Assembly: GCF_010435915.1 (NCBI RefSeq) | Contig: NZ_JAAFZH010000004.1 | Span: forward strand, 496,001 to 560,000 | DNA length: 64,000 nucleotides | Origin: Spirosoma terrae | GTDB lineage: Bacteria; Bacteroidota; Bacteroidia; Cytophagales; Spirosomataceae | Reading direction: 5' to 3' | Part shown: piece by piece, positions 1-7,800 of the stretch | Layout of the letters: every line of letters starts with the position of its first letter | Numbering within the stretch: the stretch's first letter is position 1 | Program-made: the position numbers and the translations under genes | Notes under the pieces: generated by a model | Seen by the model: only the letters and a program-made list of their open reading frames with translations | The model's database searches: none | Told to the model about the DNA's origin: nothing

Positions 1-342
1 GATAAAAAACATATAGTAAATCGTATATCGGATAATGGGGATATAATAATGGTGATGGCAACTGTTACCAGAATTATTCAGTATTACTTGACGACTTATC
101 CAGATAGAATAGTAGTTTTCGAAGGCATCCCGGATCCGGAAACTAATATTAATCAAAGGAACCACCTCTATAGTAGAATCCTCTACCGACACATTGAAGA
201 ATTTAATTTTCTTAAAATAATTGCTCGAATTGGGGGTGAACAAACTGGCAAATACTTTGAGTTAACCCCTTTTATGACCTCAACTTTTGACATCCCCGAG
301 TACGAAATATTCTTTATATCCAACAAAACGGCAATTCGATAA
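1..342 (+). CDS. DUF6934-family protein, 5'-truncated by window edge
   Basis: The reading frame is open from base 1, so the gene starts upstream of the window; the ATG at 49 is internal. The visible part runs DNGDIIMVMATVTRIIQYYL, then a YPDRIVVFEG strand and an LYSRIL motif. This is the pattern I recall for the C-terminal half of DUF6934 proteins (GD..KVLATV, then I.I.GS..R...LY). Those proteins occur as small two-gene units in Bacteroidota genomes and have no established function. The region is AT-rich (visibly below 40 % GC), unlike the phage late genes, which fits host chromosome. The next gene follows after 11 bp. Family assignment is from memory of the motif pattern, so moderate. Confidence 0.55.
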   Translation, partial: DKKHIVNRISDNGDIIMVMATVTRIIQYYLTTYPDRIVVFEGIPDPETNINQRNHLYSRILYRHIEEFNFLKIIARIGGEQTGKYFELTPFMTSTFDIPEYEIFFISNKTAIR

Positions 343-353
343 AATACGGAACG

Positions 354-698
354 ATGGCTAAGCATACAACCTATAATGCACCGGATGATTCAGTATTCTC
401 AATTGATCCGAATCTCAAACCGTTACCGGATGATCATCCAGTCATTATCCAGAAACAAGAAGAATACCATATACTGGTAGGAAATATAGAACCAAACCTT
501 AGCAAGGTTAGAAGTGACATTCAAGTAATAAACGAAAAAGATTTTAGAAAAGATACAGCCATATGGTTAAATCAAGACCGTCCAGATAACAAACGTAGCT
601 TTGGAAGACTCAAACTAGTAATAGGTCTTATGGAGGAAACATCTGTAGGCCTTGTTCAACTACTTAAATTACTATTTCACAACCGCTTAAAACCTTAA
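354..698 (+). CDS. Hypothetical protein, partner of the DUF6934-like gene
   Basis: A 114-residue protein without a membrane segment or signal peptide. It contains a proline- and acid-rich N-terminus (about residues 8-30, including LPDDHPVIIQKQEEY) and a helical C-terminus. It starts 11 bp after the upstream DUF6934-like gene, in the same orientation, so the two are probably one transcription unit. This small partner plus DUF6934 arrangement is reminiscent of a toxin-antitoxin-like pair, but nothing here shows toxicity. I do not recognise the family. Confidence 0.5.
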   Translation: MAKHTTYNAPDDSVFSIDPNLKPLPDDHPVIIQKQEEYHILVGNIEPNLSKVRSDIQVINEKDFRKDTAIWLNQDRPDNKRSFGRLKLVIGLMEETSVGLVQLLKLLFHNRLKP

Positions 699-909
699 TA
701 CCAGTCTATTCTGATTACCTAACTTTAACATAGAACTCCGAATAAGTTTCAATATAATCTCAATAAGACAATTACTAATAGATTAAATTTCATTTAAAGG
801 CCTCCTGAACCCCAGGGGGCTTTTTTATTGCCATGCCAGTTGGATACCGACTGGATCTCCGATTACCAGAGATACTCTGGATGTCATTCATTTCCTTCAC
901 AATACATCC
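699..909. other. Intergenic region, possible left prophage boundary
   Basis: 211 bp with no gene. It holds one terminator hairpin (800-826). Base composition changes here, from AT-rich before about 790 to balanced after about 830, so the left end of the prophage could lie inside it. I compared it by eye with the tRNA-Arg gene and its flanks (63313-63640) and found no convincing duplicated attachment core. Confidence 0.4.
800..826 (+). terminator. Intrinsic terminator
   Basis: GCCTCCTG (800-807) pairs with CAGGGGGC (813-820) around a 5-base loop and is followed directly by TTTTTT. It would end transcription of the 1-698 gene pair. The bases after the T-run (ATTGCCAT) are the same as those after the phage terminator at 54443-54477, a hint that it may be phage DNA. 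Confidence 0.75.
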
Positions 910-1305
910 ATGAAAACGGTACTTCAACACGCTTACCAAAATCGTTCAACTACGTATACAAACACTTCAACCAACAGTCGGTACCTTGAACTACTTGAAG
1001 AACTAGTCCGGATGGAGAAAGCCCGGATGAAGCTTAATGCGGACTGCACCGAGTATCTGATCTCAACAATTGGACTTGATTTGGGTATAGCGGCTAAAAC
1101 ACTGAATCTGATGCTACATAAAGCTGGAGTCCTCCGAATGACTCGGGCCGGCTGGGTGTTAACCGGTGATTACCAGGATGCGGGTTATGCCTTCTATAAG
1201 ATACCGCCGGTCCAAACCAAATCAGCTAAGACTCGGCATACCATCATGTGGACAGAAAAAGGTCGGGCACTGGTTACCAGCATTGCCCGGCAGACACGCC
1301 GATAA
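910..1305 (+). CDS. KilAC-domain (phage antirepressor C-terminal) protein
   Basis: 131 residues. From about residue 45 to the end it follows the KilAC/ANT pattern: STIGLDLGIAAKTLNLMLHKAG, then a GWVLTGDYQDAGYAFYKI segment and finally TIMWTEKGRALV. In phage antirepressors this DNA-binding domain follows a KilA-N, BRO-N or Rha-type domain. Here only about 45 basic and polar residues precede it, so this is a KilAC domain alone or a shortened antirepressor. It is the leftmost clearly phage-type gene and sits far from the integrase and control region. A hairpin terminator follows at 1311-1347. Confidence 0.7.
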   Translation: MKTVLQHAYQNRSTTYTNTSTNSRYLELLEELVRMEKARMKLNADCTEYLISTIGLDLGIAAKTLNLMLHKAGVLRMTRAGWVLTGDYQDAGYAFYKIPPVQTKSAKTRHTIMWTEKGRALVTSIARQTRR

Positions 1306-1310
1306 ATAAA

Positions 1311-1347
1311 ATTACCCTACTCTGGTATACAGCCGGAGTAGGGTAAT
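1311..1347 (+). terminator. Hairpin terminator after the KilAC gene
   Basis: A perfect 12-bp stem, ATTACCCTACTC (1311-1322) with GAGTAGGGTAAT (1336-1347), begins 5 bp after the KilAC stop codon. The T-run after it is weak (TTG), so termination may be partial. Confidence 0.65.
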
Positions 1348-1363
1348 TTGTTATGTTTGGAGG

Positions 1364-1558
1364 ATGAGAAATATACCCGCACCCTCCTATGGATTTTTTC
1401 TATTATTGGTATCCGGCATATTTTTAATTATTGAATGTATTAGAAAGCCCAGAGTTCTTTCGGATCTCATCGAAATAGTTTTGTTTTTCGTTGGAATACC
1501 GGTTGCATTTATACTATTTTCCTGGGTCAGTGATTTCTTTAAATCTGACAAAAAATGA
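1364..1558 (+). CDS. Small two-helix membrane protein
   Basis: 64 residues with two hydrophobic segments, about 10-24 (FFLLLVSGIFLIIEC) and 36-55 (IEIVLFFVGIPVAFILFSW), and a lysine-rich C-terminus (FKSDKK). GGAGG lies a few bases before the ATG. Its stop overlaps the start of the next gene (ATGA at 1555), so the two are translationally coupled. Size and topology would suit a holin-like or other phage membrane protein, but it lies far from the lysis genes at 11-13 kb and no family is recognised. Confidence 0.55.
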   Translation: MRNIPAPSYGFFLLLVSGIFLIIECIRKPRVLSDLIEIVLFFVGIPVAFILFSWVSDFFKSDKK

Positions 1559-2004
1559 GATTACCCCTCCTCCCTTTTTTATTTTTATGCTTGGGGCCGG
1601 TCCCTTTAACCTACGGTCAGGCATCATATTTGTCTAAACCACTAACCTCAACTCATTACATCTCACCAGTAAGTCCGGTTGTGACATATGGAAGTCTCTA
1701 TGCTCGCCAGGCGCAATATGATGAAGGTAGAAATAAGGTTCAACAGAAAATTAACACGATCTTAGAAGCAATTGAGGACTTGTCTATTACCAAACCTAAT
1801 GGGGCAAAAGCATCTCATTTAACCCTACAGGTCTTTATAGACAGGATAAATGAAAAGGATCCAGATTATAGTAATCCAGATGTAATTAAGCCGTGGCTGG
1901 ACTATCTAACCCAAGTACGAGAGTTGGTCCGTAATTATCATCGGAAGCCTGATTTGACAAATCAGGAATTAGCCGAAGTGTATAAACTAATTGAGGCCCA
2001 GTAA
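1555..2004 (+). CDS. Secreted protein of unknown function
   Basis: 149 residues beginning with a Sec signal peptide (MRLPLLPFLFLCLGPVPLTYGQ, written here only as a description of residues 1-22; cleavage likely after YGQ). There is no lipobox cysteine. The mature part is helical with charged stretches and no recognised motif. It is coupled to the membrane-peptide gene by an ATGA overlap and ends inside a bidirectional terminator shared with the late operon. A periplasmic lysogenic-conversion or lysis accessory role is possible but unsupported. Confidence 0.55.
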   Translation: MRLPLLPFLFLCLGPVPLTYGQASYLSKPLTSTHYISPVSPVVTYGSLYARQAQYDEGRNKVQQKINTILEAIEDLSITKPNGAKASHLTLQVFIDRINEKDPDYSNPDVIKPWLDYLTQVRELVRNYHRKPDLTNQELAEVYKLIEAQ

Positions 2005-2018
2005 ACCAGGCCTCAATT
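1989..2018. terminator. Bidirectional terminator between convergent genes
   Basis: AATTGAGGCC (1989-1998) pairs perfectly with GGCCTCAATT (2009-2018) around a 10-base loop, with AT-rich sequence on each side. It overlaps the 3' end of the rightward gene and lies 2 bp from the end of the leftward late operon. Confidence 0.75.
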
Positions 2019-2019
2019 A

Positions 2020-4053
2020 TTAATCGATAAGAATCAAATCCACTGAACCACCCTGCTGAAACGTGCCAGGTCTTGCCAATTTCCCTGTCTGTTGTAGTAG
2101 TTGAAGATTTTGCAGTAACTGCTTCTGCTGGCTCAGTACGTCCTGGGTATACTCTACCCCAGTTACGTTACCCAGTCCGTCGGTTTTGGTCTTGGTTTTA
2201 CCATTAGCCGAAGCCATACCACCCAAACCGGGCATGCTACCGTTGAGAATAACCTTCTCCCCTTTCTTATGCACGATTCGGCCATCGGGTAAAACCTCGA
2301 AGTTTTTGCCGAAGACACTCTGGAACGCATTGTAGTTCCGCTCCTCCTGAGCCGCTTTCTGCCGTTTTTCATCCATGGACTTAAGGGCTCCAAAGACCTG
2401 TTGCCGCTGGGCCTCGTCAGCTTGCTTGTTCTGCTGATCGAACAGCTGCAGGTATTGATTGTTCTGTAGCTGAGCCTGATACTGAGCTTGTTCATTGGCC
2501 GTCAGTTCCTGGACTTCCAACTGATTATTTTGTTGTTGGACCTGGGCCAGATAATCATTGACTCCCCGGAAATAATCCGCCTGGGCCGCTACCTGCCGGG
2601 CATTGCCCAGGGTAGAGCCATCGTTGTTCCGACTGAGCTGGTAGGCTGCTTCTCCCAGGGCCTGCATTCCTAATCGTTCATTCACCCTCGGTAAACGTAC
2701 TGTCGGAGCATCTACCTGCATAAGCTGATTCGGAGTCTTCTGGGCAGCATCAGCCAGCATAACCATATCCGTCAGCAGACTCATGCCATCCAACTCGTAG
2801 GGATTCGACGAAGTCTGAGCCGTCTGACCCCCTCCTACCGAAGCCGGCGCCTGCGGATTATCGGTCCCTAGTTGTCGCAGAAACGTAGCCGGAATCCGGT
2901 TAGGATCTAAGGCATTCCGACGGATTAGTTCCAGGGGTTCCGGTAGCGGATTGATGGGTACAATGCCCAATCCATCACTATCTACGCGAGTCCAATCCGG
3001 TTGCTGTACCGGACTGGAGGGAGCCATCAGGTTGCTCAGGGCTGGTTTAGTGCCCGGTTTTCTTTGGGCAGAACCCGCTCGAACGGGATCGGGAATTTCA
3101 CCTCCCAGCAGGGGATTGCCCATTTCATCAATGGGCAAGGGTTCCCCTGTCAGCAGATGTTGCTGTAGAGCGGGTGGGGTCTTATTATAGAGCAGGCTAT
3201 TGGGCAGTGGCCGGGTGGGATTGAGATCCCCCATCAACTCGGCCAGGCGGCCCTGTAGCTGTTTGGTTTCCGGATCGTGGGCGATACGTTGGGAAAGAGC
3301 CACAAAGTCACTCAGCTCTTCCGTGTTCAGTAGATCAGGATTTTGATTCCAGCGATTCAGGTAGTCGTTATACTTAACCCGTTGCCGTCCATTGAGCCCC
3401 TGAGTGGTTGGTGCTGGGCCACCCGTCCGGGCTACAGGCAGGGTCAGCAGGTCCGCAGGAGTCAATTCCACAAACTCCCCTCCTTGTTGGGCCGTTGGCA
3501 TCTTATCACCCAAAAACTGTAGTTGCTTCTTTCCTTCCTGAAGCTGGAAGGCTGCCCCAAACAAATATTCGTCCGTGGGCAGAGCACCGGCCTGAGCCAT
3601 AATCACCTCCAGGGAGGCTGTCCGGTAGGGTTGGCCGGGACCACCCTGCTCCCCTTCCGTCGCCTTCAGGAGTTTTTCGGCCCGCTCGTCCCGGGCATCC
3701 CGCATTTTCTCGAATAGCCGGCTGGGGGACATCGACACGGATGTATCGAGCTGGATTCCTAGGGACAGTGCTACCTGACGGGCTTCACCGGGCTTGATCT
3801 TGATAACGGCATCGTCCGGGTTGTCGGCCCGCTTACCCCGGTTGATCTGTTCCTGGGAAGCGGACAGAATCCGAAAAGCATCCGGCACCACGACCCCACC
3901 CCGGCCTTTGGGAGCGGGCTGGGCGGCTCCGTCAATCAGCAGAATACCATCATCGTGCGAGGGGGCCTGGGGGTCCACTTGACTAAGACCACCGTCCAGC
4001 CGCTGGTAATGCTCTCCCCTTTCCGCAATAATGGGTTTAGTGGCTAGTTTCAT
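2020..4053 (-). CDS. Internal virion (cargo/ejection) protein candidate
   Basis: 677 residues, last gene of the late operon. The N-terminus (to about 115) includes HYQRLDGG, DDGILLI and KGRGGVVVPDAFRILSA, reminiscent of internal virion proteins of Bacteroidota podoviruses. Proline-rich linkers follow, then a glutamine-rich helical region (about 470-590). The last residues are GTFQQGGSVDLILID; the neighbouring tail lysozyme ends LFQQGGQVELIPIL, so the two share a C-terminal tag. In crAss-like phages large proteins encoded after the muzzle are packaged as cargo, and position and composition suit that. It lies 9 bp after the lysozyme gene. The cargo role is inference. Confidence 0.6.
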   Translation of the reverse strand: MKLATKPIIAERGEHYQRLDGGLSQVDPQAPSHDDGILLIDGAAQPAPKGRGGVVVPDAFRILSASQEQINRGKRADNPDDAVIKIKPGEARQVALSLGIQLDTSVSMSPSRLFEKMRDARDERAEKLLKATEGEQGGPGQPYRTASLEVIMAQAGALPTDEYLFGAAFQLQEGKKQLQFLGDKMPTAQQGGEFVELTPADLLTLPVARTGGPAPTTQGLNGRQRVKYNDYLNRWNQNPDLLNTEELSDFVALSQRIAHDPETKQLQGRLAELMGDLNPTRPLPNSLLYNKTPPALQQHLLTGEPLPIDEMGNPLLGGEIPDPVRAGSAQRKPGTKPALSNLMAPSSPVQQPDWTRVDSDGLGIVPINPLPEPLELIRRNALDPNRIPATFLRQLGTDNPQAPASVGGGQTAQTSSNPYELDGMSLLTDMVMLADAAQKTPNQLMQVDAPTVRLPRVNERLGMQALGEAAYQLSRNNDGSTLGNARQVAAQADYFRGVNDYLAQVQQQNNQLEVQELTANEQAQYQAQLQNNQYLQLFDQQNKQADEAQRQQVFGALKSMDEKRQKAAQEERNYNAFQSVFGKNFEVLPDGRIVHKKGEKVILNGSMPGLGGMASANGKTKTKTDGLGNVTGVEYTQDVLSQQKQLLQNLQLLQQTGKLARPGTFQQGGSVDLILID

Positions 4054-4062
4054 ACGCTAAGG

Positions 4063-4812
4063 TTAAAGAATGGGAATCAGCTCTACCTGTCCTCCTTGTT
4101 GGAACAGGGATCGGGCATTGTTCATCCGGGCTTGTTCGATCCGGGCGGGCCGCTCATAACTATGGGCGAAGGCATAGGCGGCCTCTTCGGGTGTTTTCGT
4201 AGCCCCCACCCGCTTGAGCATCCGGGCCGACTCGCCGGGTTCGGAGAGAATATAGTCCAGCTGGAAATTCGTATCGTAGGGGTCGACACCGGCCTGGCGG
4301 GCGGCATTGACGACACCGGCCCACCGATCCGGATGCCACTGAGCCAGGCCCCTGGCTTTGCCACCGTCTCCTACAGCCCGGGTGTTGAGACTGGATTCCT
4401 GCATGAGATTACCCACAATACCGGCCGCTACGTGTGGGGCCAGTCCGTGCTTTTTCTGTAGATACTGGTAGGCCTGCTGGGCCGTTGTGGAAGGTGCCGA
4501 TGTAGACATGGATGGAGCGGGCGTGGAAGAAGACACATGACCGGCATACCCACTAAAGGGGGTAGCCAGGGAGGGCCTGGGGTCGTAGCGACGGCGGGCC
4601 TGGGGATTGTAGTAGGACCGGATTTGATCCAGCAGCGTGAACTCCGATTCGTCAGCCGCCAGGGGCTCATCATCGGCATCCTCTTGGGCACCATCAGCAT
4701 AATCCGGTACTGGAGAAGACTCCTCGGCGGCAGCCGGGGGCAGAAGAGATGGCTGCGGGTCCGCCCCCTCTTCGGGGACGGCCAGCAACTCATCCAACCA
4801 GGAAAGATCCAT
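4063..4812 (-). CDS. Phage tail lysozyme (Phage_lysozyme2-type)
   Basis: 249 residues. Residues 1-105 are acidic and low-complexity (Pro, Ala, Ser rich). About 110-235 form a tail-lysozyme domain: AYQYLQKKHGLAPHVAAGIV, GNLMQESSLN with the likely catalytic Glu, then GLAQWHPDRW and the GVDPYDTNFQLDYIL segment. These enzymes cut peptidoglycan during DNA entry and are carried in the virion. The C-terminus (LFQQGGQVELIPIL) matches the tag on the next protein. Two bases separate it from the muzzle gene upstream. It is distinct from the CHAP endolysin at 11.7-12.2 kb. Confidence 0.8.
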   Translation of the reverse strand: MDLSWLDELLAVPEEGADPQPSLLPPAAAEESSPVPDYADGAQEDADDEPLAADESEFTLLDQIRSYYNPQARRRYDPRPSLATPFSGYAGHVSSSTPAPSMSTSAPSTTAQQAYQYLQKKHGLAPHVAAGIVGNLMQESSLNTRAVGDGGKARGLAQWHPDRWAGVVNAARQAGVDPYDTNFQLDYILSEPGESARMLKRVGATKTPEEAAYAFAHSYERPARIEQARMNNARSLFQQGGQVELIPIL

Positions 4813-4814
4813 AA

Positions 4815-7800
4815 TTATTGTGGGATGCGGGCAGGCTGGTCAGCAATCACGCCCATAAACTGATACTGGTAACGACTTTCGGTATTGATCAGGGTGAGCG
4901 TCTGCCCAGCCTGAATAAGGTGCTGGCCCGAGGCCTCCCGGGTAGGCATACCGTATTGGAGCCGGTTTTGATTTAAAATTCGCCTACTTCCTCCAGTTTC
5001 CCAAAGCCATACCGGTTGTTGGGTAGCTCCCACACGGCTAATATCCCGGAAGTTGTTGAGCCGCCAGAAGCCCGATCGGCTGCGACAAATAGGAACCTCG
5101 GTTCGGTCCTGTCGGTACTGAATCCGGTTACGTTTATCGGCGCCATTGTCGGGCTCCAGCTGTAAATACCCACTACACCCTTCAGGACCCCAGATAACGG
5201 CTTGTCGAAACGGTTCGTTCTCGACCAGGTAATAACTGTCGTCCCCCCGATACCGAATTGTTTGCTGGCGGATCTGGATGGCCTGCAAGCGGGAGGATGC
5301 CCCGGCAGGCATGGGCACATCAATAACGAAGGGATGTAACCGGCCGTAAAACACCTGGAAGCTGCGACGGGTAGCCCCGTGAATCCACAAGCTATCGTCG
5401 GCCCAGGCACCTAACAGGGGTCCCATGGGTAAAAAGGCCTGGGGCTGGAAGGAATAGAACACCCAGCTTTCCCGGTTCAGGTAATACCCGACTGTCCAGT
5501 GGGCAGCAGTAAACGCCCGACTGTCAGAGAGGGGTACCACCTGGCGCCCCTGACTGGTATCGCGGTAGAACTGATTGTAGACGGTATCATAGCGAACGGA
5601 AGCATCCCGGCAGACGTAGTCCCGCTTACTAAGCAGGATCCGGCCGTTCTGCCGGTCAAACCCCATACTAATCCCACAGCCCGTCGCCGTATTGTCGACT
5701 GGAATCTGAGGAAATTGTTCCTGAAGTCGGAATGGCAGGTGTCGCTCGAAAAATTCCTGCATTCCTTTCTGGGTCAGATCCTGGAGTCCCTCCCCGCTGG
5801 GCGATAGCAGAAACACCTTCCGGTTCCGGACATCCAGGGTAACAATACCGTATTCGGTTCGCAGCAGGCCCTTATGAGAGGAGCCGGCATAGCCGCCATC
5901 GGTCTGGATGTATTCCTGGGGCTGCTGGGCAAAGAGCTCCCCGGCTCCCAACTGAATGGGCTGCTGGGACGTATCCAGCCGCAACATACCGCCAAACAAT
6001 CGGCTGCTGAGTTGCTGACGAACCAGGAGTCGGTCCCCGGCAATGCCGTCGACACCCGTCAGCAGGCCCCGACTGGCACCGGCATCGTAGATGTCGTTGG
6101 GCCGGAAAGTCAGCCAGCGGTCGAAACTGCTGGTTTCTACCAGGGGATCGGCGGCATTGAGCGAGACACGAATCCGGTTGGGGTGAACCTGCCGACAGGC
6201 CTGCCCGGGCCGGAACGCGGCACTATACCCACACAGACTATTCTCCTGGGGTACCCGGCTGTAGACAGGGTTATAAAAATACCGGTTATCGATAGCGGGT
6301 GAAACGACTTCCTCCTGCAGCCACTGGGAGAGATTAGCGGTGGCCGGGTAAAAACTATTTTCTTTACCCTCCCGGCCGTGCCGAAGATCCAGGTTAATGC
6401 TGGACTCACAGAGAAAGCTGGGAATACCGTAGCTATAGAGGTACATATACCCCTTCTGGAAATACACCTTCGTATCGGTTGAATCCAGATCGAGTCGGTT
6501 CTTGGCAGCCCCGAAATTGGCACTTACCACCGCCCCCAGGGCGGAGAACACGTTGTTGGCCTCGAAGCCGTCCAGCAGGCCTCCCAACGTATTGAGGTAG
6601 TAGTTCGGGTAGGCTACGTTTCCCAGCTTCTCATACCGAACGTCGGTTCCGGAAGCCGCCTTGAACCGGGTCTCCCGGAAGAAACTGTGTTTACGTTTGA
6701 GGCTCATCCGACCAATAAAGGTACCGCCACCAAAGATTAAGCCCGGATTACTGGTTAGGGCGATGCTGCCATAACCGGTTTCCACATACCGGATGGTTTC
6801 CAGATTGCCGTACTGATCGGGCCGGTTGGCTTTGATGGAACCGTAGTAACTGGATATAGGAGCGTAAATCCGTTTGGATAAATTATCCTCGTCGGTTACC
6901 TCGGCCGCCACAAACCGGCTTTTATCCTCAACGCTGGGCATAGGTAAGGCTTTACCCCGAATCCGCAGGTAGGTAGCCGATTCCCGGTGCCAGTTATTGA
7001 ACCGTATCCGGCGGGGCCGCTGTTCCTGTTGATCCCGCAGGGGAGCAAAGGGGTCAGTTAGCAAATCACCCAGTCGAAACGAGGGCACTTTACCCGTTGT
7101 TGGTACGGGGTTGTCATCCACATCCTGCCAGTCAGCTTCCAGGGATTGTAAACTGCCTAGTGCCCGGATCTTATGGCCCCACCCATTGGTAATGGGAAGA
7201 CTGTTGACATACCGACCTACTGAGTTGTACTGGAGGGCAAAATTGTGGTAGGGTGTGATGGCTGTCAGGATTTCCCGCATCAGGGCAATCGACTGCATTA
7301 ACTGGACAATCGAGGCTGGATTAGCCATCTTGACGGCCGTCTTCACGATACTAGCAATAGCATCGGTGATCAGATCGATAAAGCCCGTCTGGGTCGAGCT
7401 AACGGTCGTACTCATATCGGCCAGGGTGTGACTAATAAACGACGGGCCTTCGGGATTTAAAACCCCGGTAGAGGGTTGATTAAAGCCGGAAGGAGCTAAA
7501 GGCCGACTCGTCGAACCTACGGTAGATACGGGTTCCCCAAAGGTCATCCGGGTGGATGCCGTATTGGAAGCTGCCACGGGGGGTATCGATTCGGAGTCCA
7601 CTTTTCGGGAATCGTCGTCTTTGGCAAAAAACAGAGCAATACCAGCTGCCGCTGCCATAATGGAGGCAAAGGTCGACAAAAATCGGTAGTGTGCCTGACC
7701 CCGGGCTTCTTCGAAGTAGCCTTCACTCTGCCCCGTTTCCAGGGTTTCTAGGACGAGTTTATCCCCCGAGAGTCCCCGCTGTTTGCCCAGAAAATGGTGC

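Noticed and set aside
699..909. Possible attL with a tRNA-Arg fragment
   Set aside because: No stretch matches the tRNA or the sequence beside it well enough by eye; only short chance matches such as TACCAG were found.
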